Below are positions 51,128 to 59,394 of a stretch of DNA of 64,000 nucleotides, piece by piece. The notes beneath the pieces are model-generated. The model had not been told where the DNA came from. It saw nothing but the letters and a program-made list of their open reading frames with translations, and searched no databases. The stretch's first letter is position 1; each line of letters starts with the position of its first letter. Position numbers and translations under genes: made by a program. Source of the stretch: an uncultured beta proteobacterium (GTDB lineage: Bacteria; Pseudomonadota; Gammaproteobacteria; Burkholderiales; Burkholderiaceae_C); the NCBI GenBank assembly GCA_903873485.1, contig CAIQOO010000083.1, positions 62,001 through 126,000 of the forward strand, in the 5' to 3' direction.

Positions 51128-52624
51128 TCAGGCCACAGGAGCAGGCAGATCGGCCACCAGCCGCACCGAAGCCGTCATTTCTTCAAGTTGAAAGTGCGGT
51201 TTGAGGAACGCAATGGCCCGGAATGCCCCAGGCTTGCCAGCGACTTCGGTGACATCAACCCGACCAGCGCTCAAGGGGCTTCTGGCCTTGAGTTCCTGCG
51301 GCGCATCGACGCTGAGCAACACATACCCCGCCAGCCAGCGATTAAGATACTGCTGCAACTCATCCTTGGTCTGGAAACTGCCAATCTTGTCACGCACAAT
51401 GACCTTAAGGTAATGGGCAAAGCGGGACGCAGCCAGAAGATACGGCAGGCGAGCCGAAATCAGGGCATTCGCATTGGCATTGTCCTTGTCATAAACCTTG
51501 GGCTTGTTGACGGTCTGGCCACCAAAGAAGGTGGCTGAATTAGAGCCTTTGGAATTGACCAAGGCAATAAAGCCCAAGTCGTTGAGTTCCTTCTCGCGCC
51601 GGTCGGTGATGGTGACCTCGGTGGGAATCTTCATCGTGATGTCGCCCTCTGCGGTCTTGTAGGTGTGGGCTACCATGCCCTCGACCTTGCCACCACCTTC
51701 CACGCCACGAATCGCCGTGGTCCAGTTGTACTTGGCAAAAGCGTCGGTGATACGCAGGCCCATTTGATAGGCAGAGTTGGCCCAGAGGTATTTGGAATGG
51801 TCAGAGCCGTCCACATCTTCTTCGTAATCAAAGCCCTCCACCGGAATGGTTTTGGCACCGTAGGGCAGACGCGCGGCATAGCGCGGCAGCACCAGCGACA
51901 CATAGCGCGAATCTTCCGATTCACGGAAACTGCGCCAAGTGGTCAACTCGGCGCTTTCAAAGATCTTTGAAAGGTCACGCGGAACACCCAATTCAGTAAA
52001 CGACTTGAAGTCAAACAGCGCCGGTGTGGCAGCCGCGATAAAAGGTGCGTGGGCGGCAGCGGCAACCCGCGAGATGCGCTCCAGCAAGGCGATGTCCTGC
52101 GGATGGCGGCCAAAAGAATAGTCGCCAATCAGCAGCGAATAGGGGTAGCCGCCAAAGGTGCCATATTCTTCCTCGTAAACCTTCTTGAAGAGCACGCTGG
52201 TATCGTGATCGACGGCGGTCTCCAAGTCTTTGAGCAGGTCTTTTTTGCTCACGTTGAGCAGGCGCAGCTTCAACTGCGGGCCAGTCTCGGTGCCAAAGAC
52301 AAAGTCATGCAGGCCGCGCCAGGAGCCTTCAAGTGCCTGGAATTTTTCGGAGTGCAAGATCGCATTGAGCTGATTGGTCAAAATCGTGTCGATTTCGGCG
52401 ACCCGCTCGTTGATCAGCGTCACGACACCTTTGTCGGGGCTGGTCTTCATGCCTTCGTCGAGAATCTGCGAAGCCAGTTGGCCGATCAGCTTTCTCGCGT
52501 AGGGACTCTGCGAAGGCTCATTGACCATGTGGCCTTCAAGGACGATTTTGTCAAGCAAGCCCAATTCACTGGTTGTGGTGCCTGCTGCGCCGCCGGATTG
52601 GGCGGCTTGGGAACTAGTTGCCAT
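51128..52624 (-). CDS. tssC: T6SS sheath protein TssC (large subunit)
   Basis: This 498-residue protein has TssC landmarks: WRGLHDFVFGTETG, LIGDYSFGRHPQDIALLERIS and the late YLNRWLAGYV. It forms the contractile sheath with TssB. The start at MATSSQ was chosen; an ATG four codons upstream is also possible. A large conserved segment QLNAILHSEKFQALEGSW supports the call. Confidence 0.97.
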   Translation of the reverse strand: MATSSQAAQSGGAAGTTTSELGLLDKIVLEGHMVNEPSQSPYARKLIGQLASQILDEGMKTSPDKGVVTLINERVAEIDTILTNQLNAILHSEKFQALEGSWRGLHDFVFGTETGPQLKLRLLNVSKKDLLKDLETAVDHDTSVLFKKVYEEEYGTFGGYPYSLLIGDYSFGRHPQDIALLERISRVAAAAHAPFIAAATPALFDFKSFTELGVPRDLSKIFESAELTTWRSFRESEDSRYVSLVLPRYAARLPYGAKTIPVEGFDYEEDVDGSDHSKYLWANSAYQMGLRITDAFAKYNWTTAIRGVEGGGKVEGMVAHTYKTAEGDITMKIPTEVTITDRREKELNDLGFIALVNSKGSNSATFFGGQTVNKPKVYDKDNANANALISARLPYLLAASRFAHYLKVIVRDKIGSFQTKDELQQYLNRWLAGYVLLSVDAPQELKARSPLSAGRVDVTEVAGKPGAFRAIAFLKPHFQLEEMTASVRLVADLPAPVA

Positions 52625-52676
52625 TCTTTTCACCATTCAAAAAATGAGGCGCGCCGGGGGCGCTCCAAAGGGTTGA

Positions 52677-53228
52677 TTACGCTGCCGGAGTTTCTTCGGC
52701 GACGGCGGGTGCAGCTTCAGGTGCGGCCTCGGCTTGTGCCGACTGCGCCTGGCTTTGAACGGCCTTGAGGTCTTCGGTGTTCTTGACAACGTTTTCAAGC
52801 AGGCCGTCAAGCTCATCATTGCCATCAAGCTTGGCCAGCAGGTCGCGCAGTTGCGCACGCGCCTCAAGCAGCTTGGCCAGCCTGGGCACCTGTTTGACAA
52901 TGGCTTCAGGATGAAAATCGGCAAAGCTGCTGAAATTCAACTCGATCTTCAGGTTGCCTTCACCCTTGAGTGTGTCAGGTACCGAAAGGTCAAGTCGGGG
53001 TGCAATCTTGCCCATGACTTCGTCAAAGTTGTCGCGATCAATTTCGACAAAACGACGATCCTTGAGTTTGGCCTGCGGTTGCGCTGGCTGACCCGAAAGG
53101 TCGGCCAGCAAGCCCACCAACAAAGGCAACTCCTTCTTTTCGACCGCATCGCCGATTTCGACGTCATAGGTGATTTGGACACGAGGCGGGCGATTGCGCC
53201 CTACCCATTTTTGCAGACTTTCCGACAT
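52677..53228 (-). CDS. tssB: T6SS sheath protein TssB (small subunit)
   Basis: This 183-residue protein begins MSESLQKWVGRNRPPRVQIT, typical of TssB, followed by KKELPLLVGLLADLSG. The C-terminus is Ala/Glu-rich. AGGAA seven bases before ATG 53228 decides the start; 30 upstream residues in frame lack similarity. It is the first gene of the T6SS operon, with the sigma-54 promoter at 53485-53499 upstream. Confidence 0.96.
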   Translation of the reverse strand: MSESLQKWVGRNRPPRVQITYDVEIGDAVEKKELPLLVGLLADLSGQPAQPQAKLKDRRFVEIDRDNFDEVMGKIAPRLDLSVPDTLKGEGNLKIELNFSSFADFHPEAIVKQVPRLAKLLEARAQLRDLLAKLDGNDELDGLLENVVKNTEDLKAVQSQAQSAQAEAAPEAAPAVAEETPAA

Positions 53229-53484
53229 AAGCTTCCTCACATAAAAAGGATTGACAAAGCAAAAGCAACGCATTTTCCAGGCGACCTTGGCCACCAAGAG
53301 CTTAAGGACAATCGGCACATCGCCGAAGCGATGTCCCTTGACTGGAAAAAAAAATTGTAAGTGATTCTTAACTGATTACCAGAATAAATTTGTACCAAGG
53401 GTTTCCACTTTGAACGATGATTCAAAAATCTTCAGTCTTCATCATTGCATGCAGCCGTCACTACCGGCTGCCGCGCGTACCGAC

Positions 53485-53499
53485 GCAACAGAGGTGCCA
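53485..53499 (-). promoter_or_regulatory. Sigma-54 promoter for the T6SS operon
   Basis: On the minus strand the sequence is TGGCACCTCTGTTGC. It matches the sigma-54 -24/-12 consensus TGGCAC-N5-TTGC at every fixed position, with GG and GC ten bases apart. It points at tssB and would give a leader of roughly 245 nt. Sigma-54 control of T6SS loci through enhancer-binding proteins is known in other bacteria; no activator gene is in the window. Confidence 0.8.
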
Positions 53500-53517
53500 C
53501 ACTTTTAAGCGATTTAT

Positions 53518-53553
53518 GCCTCCAGCCCTTATGCAATAAGCGCAGGTAGCTAT
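53518..53553 (-). repeat. 36-bp intergenic repeat, copy 5 of 5
   Basis: On the minus strand it reads ATAGCTACCTGCGCTTATTG then CATAAGGGCTGGAGGC. It lies about 20 bp upstream of the sigma-54 -24 element, the only copy in a promoter region rather than at a gene 3' end. Confidence 0.83.
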
Positions 53554-53594
53554 CAATTAAGGATTTATTTGGGTGTAAAACTTGATATACAGAG

Positions 53595-53611
53595 CTTTGC
53601 TGAGAGCAAAG
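53595..53611. promoter_or_regulatory. Dyad, possible enhancer site for the sigma-54 promoter
   Basis: CTTTGC-TGAGA-GCAAAG is a perfect 6-bp dyad with a 5-bp spacer, about 100 bp upstream of the -24 element. That is a usual distance for an activator binding site, but no activator consensus is known to me for it. Confidence 0.35.
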
Positions 53612-53688
53612 GTGAGTGGTAATGCCAACCCGATTTTGACCCTGGTACCGACTTTTGACTGCCCACCAGCACCGTCCGCTACCCGCAC

Positions 53689-53707
53689 TCAGCGAAAAAG
53701 CCGCTGA
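53689..53707. promoter_or_regulatory. Second dyad upstream of the T6SS promoter
   Basis: TCAGCG-AAAAAGC-CGCTGA is a 6-bp dyad about 200 bp upstream of the sigma-54 promoter. It is flanked by a weaker outer match (CTC and GAG). It may be a regulator site or chance. Confidence 0.25.
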
Positions 53708-53773
53708 TTGCGAGCCCGAGTGTTTTCAAACGCGAGCCGCTACACATAAAATAACCATTTTAATTTCATGGAT

Positions 53774-54196
53774 TTAACCCATCTTTAACGGACCACAAAA
53801 AACAGTTATATAGATCAACGGTTTAGATTGAACTAGTTTTTTTTAGGCCAATTTTCGCGTTTTCATCCCATCAAATCACGGGTTTTTTGGCAGTTCCTTG
53901 ACATATATCGATCCCAACAATTGATAAATCCTAGTCCATTCTGGTTTTGAGTGGAAATTCCCGCCGTTGGTGGTTTTTTTGTGTGGATTCGTCTAACAAA
54001 AACGAAAACATAATAATCGAGATTTACAAATAATTTATGGCACAACAAAAAAATTATGACACAACAAGCTGTCAAAAATTTACAATTGCTAATAAAAGTA
54101 GTTAATTAACAATAAGTTTTGTTTAAAACACGCTAAAAGTTGACAAAATAGCTAGAAATATTTTTCTTACACAAACTTACGTTAAAGATGGGTTAA
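53774..54196. repeat. 423-bp AT-rich segment with 17-bp perfect inverted ends
   Basis: The left end TTAACCCATCTTTAACG (53774-53790) is the exact reverse complement of 54180-54196. The right end stops 4 bp before the ATG at 54201. The interior is strongly AT-rich and noncoding, with a near-duplicate motif ATGGCACAACAA / ATGACACAACAA around 54038-54066. No target duplication is obvious. It may be a MITE-like remnant or paired operators looping the region. Confidence 0.75.
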
Positions 54197-54200
54197 CGAT

Positions 54201-55820
54201 ATGCCATTCACGCTAGGCAGACCGGTCGCTCTACTTGGAGCACAACGCTCATCCGAACTCACGACCAAGCTGCTCCCCTCCAGTGAAATAGCGACCAGGC
54301 TGCTTCATTTTGCCTATTCCGACATCGAAAAACATGGCACTTTCAAGAAACTCGGTCATTGGGTTGGGCACAAGATTGATGACACGTGGGAGTACTCGGT
54401 CGAGCAAACGCTGAATAATGAGAAAAAAATACTGGCCGCCAAGGCAGTGATCAGTGCGCCCGGTAAAGCTGCCAGTGTGGCCTTGGCAGCGGTCATAACT
54501 GGCGCATCGTTGGGGACGCTTACGCCAGTCGCATTGGCGGGACTCGCTGCGGGTACGTGGGTATCCGACAAGATCGCTGATGGCGCCACCGCATTGTTGG
54601 CCAACCAGTTTCGCCAGAAGCGAATACGTGCCTGGTTAACGAAGCATCCCGAAGCTGCCATGCAGCTCGGCGCGCCGCACCTCAGACGGCAGTCGATAGT
54701 CGATGCATGCGATTCGATACGTCGGGCGGTTGATCATTTCCGCAAATCTCGCGCTGCCGGAAGCGATTTGGTCATGGCGATCAAGCAGACGAATTATGGA
54801 GACTTCACGAACTGCTCCGAAATGGTGACCGTCGTCAAGAAGGAGATGAAATGGCTGCATGAGATCTACAAAACCGAGTTGTATTTGGTGCCCGCGCTTG
54901 ACCTGGCGACCATGCTGAACACGCAATTGGGTCTCTGTTCACAATGGGGAGACCTCATGCGGGGTCACCGCGAAGCACTCGCTCAATTCATCACACAGGC
55001 AAAAGGCTCGGGCAATTGTGAAGATCTCTGGAAAAAACTGGCGCTCGAGCAAGTCGTGCATAAAAATGACGGACTTAACGGATACATCGAGGCAAGTCGC
55101 GAGTTGGCAGATGACCTCCAGTATCTTTTACGCCTGCGAGAGTATTTCGGCACTAATCTTCGGCATCAGTTGTCTGCCGTGGACGGACCGCAAAGTGCCT
55201 TGAAGCGCTTTGACGCGCTAATCGTGGATGCAGCGAAATACTACAACTCGCCAGGACTAATAAAGCGCAGCGGACACTCCGTTGGTAATTCATTTACCCG
55301 CTCTACGGCTGGTGAGAAAGTAGCCGGCGCCGTGTCAGCGGGCCTGAGTTTTGCCACAAGTGTGGTGGCGGGCGCATTGGACGGTATTGCGCCGGGTGTA
55401 TTGAAACCCATCAAAACGGCGACGGGGAATGGCATAAATGCCCTGGCAAACAACCAACATGCGAATAATTTTCTTCAAGCGACGGTGATGAGATTCGAGA
55501 TTCTTGAAAATTTCCTGGCGAATCACCACAGTCTTGTCAGGGGCGCTGTGAATGAGGCAACTGATGTTCCGGGTAGTGCTATTCACAGTACCGTAAAGAC
55601 GGCGTTATCTGGTGCCAGTAGTATCAGCGATCTTGTTGCCAAAAAGCTGATTGGCAAAACGTCAGAACGCCGACAAGGGCAACAGGGTGGGGGAATCATC
55701 GCCGGTAGTCCTGGCGATATCAAGAATGCCGGCAAGAAAGTCGGTGACGATTTATTCAAGAAATCATCACGCCACTTGAGCAGGCCCAAGCGGCTTTCTC
55801 TAGGGGCGCATTTGAATTGA
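54201..55820 (+). CDS. Unknown protein divergent from T6SS, probably frameshifted near its end
   Basis: I recognise no family in this 539-residue product. It has two Ala/Gly-rich hydrophobic stretches (residues about 90-120, VALAAVITGASLGTLTPVAL; and about 375-395, VAGAVSAGLSFATSVVAGAL) separated by a long charged helical region. The last 22 residues (from about KSSRHLSRPKR) look out of frame. The frame one base back is open from 55748 and reads EIITPLEQAQAAFSRGAFEL into the next entry, implying one lost base near 55757-55765. Base use is less GC-rich than neighbours, suggesting transfer. A T6SS-linked effector or membrane-active protein is possible but unproven. Confidence 0.6.
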   Translation: MPFTLGRPVALLGAQRSSELTTKLLPSSEIATRLLHFAYSDIEKHGTFKKLGHWVGHKIDDTWEYSVEQTLNNEKKILAAKAVISAPGKAASVALAAVITGASLGTLTPVALAGLAAGTWVSDKIADGATALLANQFRQKRIRAWLTKHPEAAMQLGAPHLRRQSIVDACDSIRRAVDHFRKSRAAGSDLVMAIKQTNYGDFTNCSEMVTVVKKEMKWLHEIYKTELYLVPALDLATMLNTQLGLCSQWGDLMRGHREALAQFITQAKGSGNCEDLWKKLALEQVVHKNDGLNGYIEASRELADDLQYLLRLREYFGTNLRHQLSAVDGPQSALKRFDALIVDAAKYYNSPGLIKRSGHSVGNSFTRSTAGEKVAGAVSAGLSFATSVVAGALDGIAPGVLKPIKTATGNGINALANNQHANNFLQATVMRFEILENFLANHHSLVRGAVNEATDVPGSAIHSTVKTALSGASSISDLVAKKLIGKTSERRQGQQGGGIIAGSPGDIKNAGKKVGDDLFKKSSRHLSRPKRLSLGAHLN

Positions 55821-56128
55821 AGGAATGCAAAGACGCAATACATAAAGCGGAGAAAATAGCGGAATTTGTCTGGCATATGGACAAGTCCATTAATTATCTG
55901 CGCCAGGCTGACGACGTATTGGGATTTCTGTCTGCCGGTATGAGTGAGATATCCGAGCATGAACCGGAGGTATGGGAAACGGTCCAGCGCAGTTCACTTA
56001 GTTTTCTCGTGATGCGCAGCGAACATAACTGCGCCTGTAAGTCATCCCTCATTTCCTCTCCGTTCGGCGCATGTTACGGACCAGGCAAGCCGCCGGGTAC
56101 TCCCAAGAAGCGATTGATGAATTTGTAA
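55817..56128 (+). CDS. Probable displaced C-terminal part of the preceding gene
   Basis: The frame is open from 55748; a nominal TTG start at 55817 overlaps the preceding stop. The peptide KECKDAIHKAEKIAEFVWHM and YLRQADDVLGFLSAGMSEIS is helical and amphipathic and continues the style of the preceding protein. After about 56036 (CACKSSLISS) the sequence changes character and becomes Pro/Gly-rich, coinciding with the start of the transposase-like frame, so the natural end may be lost. It could instead be a small separate gene. Confidence 0.45.
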   Translation: MKECKDAIHKAEKIAEFVWHMDKSINYLRQADDVLGFLSAGMSEISEHEPEVWETVQRSSLSFLVMRSEHNCACKSSLISSPFGACYGPGKPPGTPKKRLMNL

Positions 56129-56313
56129 CGCCAGCCACGCGGGAGTACGCGGGCAAACCCATTAAGTTAACGGTGGGTCAATCTGATTTATAGACGGCCA
56201 AAAAACTGGGTGTGAGTTTTTATGATTACGTTTTAGACAGAGTGTCTGGCGCATTCAAACTACCGTCCTTGGCTGATTTAATCACTCAGAAAGCTCGGGC
56301 CTCACCGATTTGA
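56041..56313 (+). pseudogene. Decayed transposase-like C-terminal fragment
   Basis: One frame reads RTRQAAGYSQEAIDEFVTPA then AGKPIKLTVGQSDL, a TAG at 56191-56193, then TAKKLGVSFYDYVLDRVSG and LPSLADLITQKA, ending at TGA 56311. The style resembles the C-terminal ends of some transposase families, but I cannot name one. The internal stop and missing N-terminus indicate a relic. From its end to 56517 I see nothing credible. Confidence 0.4.
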
Positions 56314-56517
56314 TTTGTGTTCTCCTTGAAATGCAAAGGAGATACCGAAAAAAGACCTGTACATCGCGGATTTTCTCAACCAACCAAGCCATTCGAACAG
56401 GGGATCGCCATGCTCCATTGAACGGTATTGACTTTAGCCGACCATTGCGGCTTCAACAGTCTGAGGCGTTTACGACAGTCGTTGTCAGTTCATGGGGCAC
56501 ATTGCGCAAAATGACAT

Positions 56518-59394
56518 TCACTGAACCAGCCGCGTGACCTGGTCAATTGGCTGCGGAAACCCATACAGATAGCCTTGTCCAACATCACATCGCTCGGACA
56601 TCAGCATTTGGCCCTGTGCTTCGGTTTCAATGCCTTCTGCCACGACTTTCATGTTCAGACCATGCGCTAGGGCAATGGTGGCGCGAACAATCGCCAGGTC
56701 TTCCCGGTTGCTGGCAATGTCGATCACAAAGGAGCGGTCAATTTTGATTTCATCAATCGGAAACCGTTTGATGTAGCTTAACGAAGAAAAGCCGGTGCCA
56801 AAGTCGTCCAATGCCAAGCCGACACCCAGCGCGCGAATCGCTTGCAACAAATCGATCACCTGGTCCACATTGGACATGGCGATGGATTCGGTGATTTCGA
56901 GCCGAAGCAAAGCTGGCGGAATGCGGGTTTCTTGCAGGGCCAGCCGAACGACATCGACAATGTCCCGGTTCAGGCATTGACGCGCCGACACGTTCACCGC
57001 AATCGGCGCGGGCTTTAGCCCCACCGCCAGCCAGGCTGCCAACTGGCGTGCCGCCTGCAGCACTGCCCAGGCACCCATTTCGACGATCAAGCCAGAACTC
57101 TCGGCCACCGGGATGAACTGCCCCGGCATCAGCAAACACTCGGGCGTGCGTTGCCAACGCATCAGCGCCTCCATGCCGACCAGCCCGCGACCTGCCAACG
57201 AATATTGCGGCTGGTAATACAGCACCAACTGGTCCTCGTGCAGGCCCTTGCGCAAATCAAGTTCCAGTGCCAAAGACGCGCGCAGGCTGGTGTTGAGGTC
57301 TTCCGACCAAAATTGAAAGCAGGCCTTGGGCTGCGCCTTGGCCCGGTACATCGCCATGTCGGCCTTGGCCAGCAGATCATCCATGTCAACGCCGTCTTGC
57401 GGCGATACCACCACGCCCACGCTACCGGTACTGGGCAGACGCACGTTTCCAAAAGCACTGCTGAGTTCAACCTCCTGGGTCAACTCTTCGATCACTTTGG
57501 CGGCGGCCCGGGCAGCACCTTCCTGATCAGTCATGTCTTCGAGAACCAACACAAATTCATCACCACCCCAACGTGCCACCAAGTCGGTTTCGCGACAAAT
57601 CTGGCGCAGGCGCTGTGCCACCACCTTCAACACCTCGTCGCCAGCACGATGACCCAAACTGTCATTGATGACCTTGAACCGGTTCAAGTCCAGAAACAAA
57701 ATCGCGGTGTTGCTGCCGTGGCGTTGCGACCGCGTCAGCGCCAAACCCAGCCGCTGGTGCAGCATGGCCCGGTTGGGAAGACCGGTCAGCTCGTCATGGG
57801 TGGCCGCATAGTCAAGCTGACGCGCCGCTGTGACCGCCGCAGTTTGATCAGACAACACCAGCACGGTGCCGTCAAGCTGACCCTGCGGTCCGATCAGCGG
57901 ACTGGCCGAACCGCTCAAAAAGCGGGTGTCCGAATGCTGCCGGGGCTGCAGCGTCAAGTTGGTCGGGAGATTAACGCGACGCAATTGCTGCATGGATTCA
58001 GCCACTGCCAGCTCGATCCGGTCCTGGCTGTCGATCGACAAGGGATACGCCTGACGCAGTGACAAGCCGATCAGTTGGCCTCTGTCAGCTTGCGCTAGCG
58101 CCGTCGGATTGGCGTAGCGAATGGTGCCTGAGCGGGCATCCAGGGTGATCACGGCATCGCCAATCGCCTGCAAGGTGGCCGCCAGGTGCTGGCGCGAACG
58201 ATGCAATTGCTGGCGTGTGCGCTGCAAACCGGCGGCTGCCATGACCAGCAATGCGCTAGCCAGAATCAGCACGCCTTGCGCTGGACCCAGCCACAGCCCG
58301 AGCCAGTGCAACACAACCAGGCTGACCAGCACCGGCAGGCCAAGGTGACTCAGCAGCCACAAGGACTGGCGCCATTGCAGGCGCGGCCACAGCGCCAGCG
58401 CGGTAAGCAACACCAGTGACACCAGCATGGACAGCCATGCAGGTGCCCGCTGCATCAGGGTGTGCTGCGCCAGGGCCGCGTAGGCGTGGCCATGCAACAC
58501 GACTGCTGGCACTGTTGCGCGCGCACCGCCCAGCGGTGTCACCAGCTCGCCACCCAAGCCGGTGGCGGTGACACCAATAAAGACTGCCCGATCACGAACC
58601 AGCGCGAGTTGATCTGGCTGGCGCAGCACGCTGGCAAAAGACAGGGTTGGCAGACCCTGCAGGCGGGGCAACAAGACTTCGTAGTCACGCATCCACTGTT
58701 TGACGGGGCTGGCCTTGGGCGGGTTGGCGCGCACACCGGGCATGTCGGTGGTGCGCCAGTTCGGGTTGGCGATTTGAAGCACAGCCAGCGCCAGCGCAGG
58801 CACATCGGCCCGGGCATAACCGGCTTGCAGGTATAGCCGGCGGGCTTGCCCATCTGTATCGATTTCAACATCAACATGCCCAAGCGGGGTCTGTGCCTTG
58901 CCGAGTAACCAGCCTGGAGCGGCTGGCACAGATGCCATCTGACCGGAATTCAGCGGCCCGGGTGCCACTGGCAACACCACCCGTCTGTTGCGTGTGACCG
59001 CCGCTGCCAGGGCGGCATCGCCTGCCGGGTCGCTGGCATCGGGTTCGCCAAACAGCACCGCCATGCCGATGGCTGATGCACCCGCCTTGTCAAGGCGCTC
59101 CAGCATGTCGGCATGGCGTGCGCGTGGCCACGGCCAACGTCCCAGCTCTTGCAAGCTGGCATCGTCGATGGCGATGATCAACGGCGATTCCAGCCACACC
59201 GGTGGCTTGGGCAGCAGCAGGTCGTAGGCTAAAAGATCAAGCCGACCAAGCCAGGCCGGGTTCAGCCAGGACAGCAGCAGCAAGGTGGCAACACCCGTTA
59301 GCCACCACGCCCAGCGCAGCACCAGTCGGGGCAGATGGTGTGTCCACCGCCCATCGCCTCGCAGGACGGCGAGCAGTGTGTGCCGAGTCGGCAT
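56518..59394 (-). CDS. CHASE2-PAS-GGDEF-EAL cyclic-di-GMP enzyme
   Basis: This 958-residue inner-membrane protein starts with a membrane helix and a periplasmic CHASE2 sensor (about 50-320; IAIDDASLQELGRWPWPR is the CHASE2 hallmark). Three further helices (about 320-390), a PAS domain, a GGDEF domain with RWGGDEF intact, and an EAL domain with GMEALMRW and DDFGTGFSSL follow. It could both make and degrade cyclic-di-GMP. The ATG shares bases with the stop of the FecR gene (TGATG), so the two are co-translated and probably form a sensor pair. Confidence 0.94.
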   Translation of the reverse strand: MPTRHTLLAVLRGDGRWTHHLPRLVLRWAWWLTGVATLLLLSWLNPAWLGRLDLLAYDLLLPKPPVWLESPLIIAIDDASLQELGRWPWPRARHADMLERLDKAGASAIGMAVLFGEPDASDPAGDAALAAAVTRNRRVVLPVAPGPLNSGQMASVPAAPGWLLGKAQTPLGHVDVEIDTDGQARRLYLQAGYARADVPALALAVLQIANPNWRTTDMPGVRANPPKASPVKQWMRDYEVLLPRLQGLPTLSFASVLRQPDQLALVRDRAVFIGVTATGLGGELVTPLGGARATVPAVVLHGHAYAALAQHTLMQRAPAWLSMLVSLVLLTALALWPRLQWRQSLWLLSHLGLPVLVSLVVLHWLGLWLGPAQGVLILASALLVMAAAGLQRTRQQLHRSRQHLAATLQAIGDAVITLDARSGTIRYANPTALAQADRGQLIGLSLRQAYPLSIDSQDRIELAVAESMQQLRRVNLPTNLTLQPRQHSDTRFLSGSASPLIGPQGQLDGTVLVLSDQTAAVTAARQLDYAATHDELTGLPNRAMLHQRLGLALTRSQRHGSNTAILFLDLNRFKVINDSLGHRAGDEVLKVVAQRLRQICRETDLVARWGGDEFVLVLEDMTDQEGAARAAAKVIEELTQEVELSSAFGNVRLPSTGSVGVVVSPQDGVDMDDLLAKADMAMYRAKAQPKACFQFWSEDLNTSLRASLALELDLRKGLHEDQLVLYYQPQYSLAGRGLVGMEALMRWQRTPECLLMPGQFIPVAESSGLIVEMGAWAVLQAARQLAAWLAVGLKPAPIAVNVSARQCLNRDIVDVVRLALQETRIPPALLRLEITESIAMSNVDQVIDLLQAIRALGVGLALDDFGTGFSSLSYIKRFPIDEIKIDRSFVIDIASNREDLAIVRATIALAHGLNMKVVAEGIETEAQGQMLMSERCDVGQGYLYGFPQPIDQVTRLVQ

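Larger units (their letters stand above)
53229..54200. other. 972-bp regulatory and AT-rich intergenic region
   Basis: This divergent spacer separates tssB (minus) from the unknown gene at 54201 (plus). It holds a sigma-54 promoter, one repeat copy, two dyads and a 423-bp segment bounded by 17-bp inverted repeats. From about 53740 it is far richer in A and T than the coding neighbours, suggesting acquired or regulatory DNA. A TTGACA at 54138 with T-rich DNA downstream could be a weak promoter for the 54201 gene. I see no gene in it. Confidence 0.7.

Noticed and set aside
56310..56537. 75-residue plus-strand frame after the transposase-like relic
   Set aside because: No family character, no ribosome site, and its end overlaps the true 3' end of the GGDEF-EAL gene.
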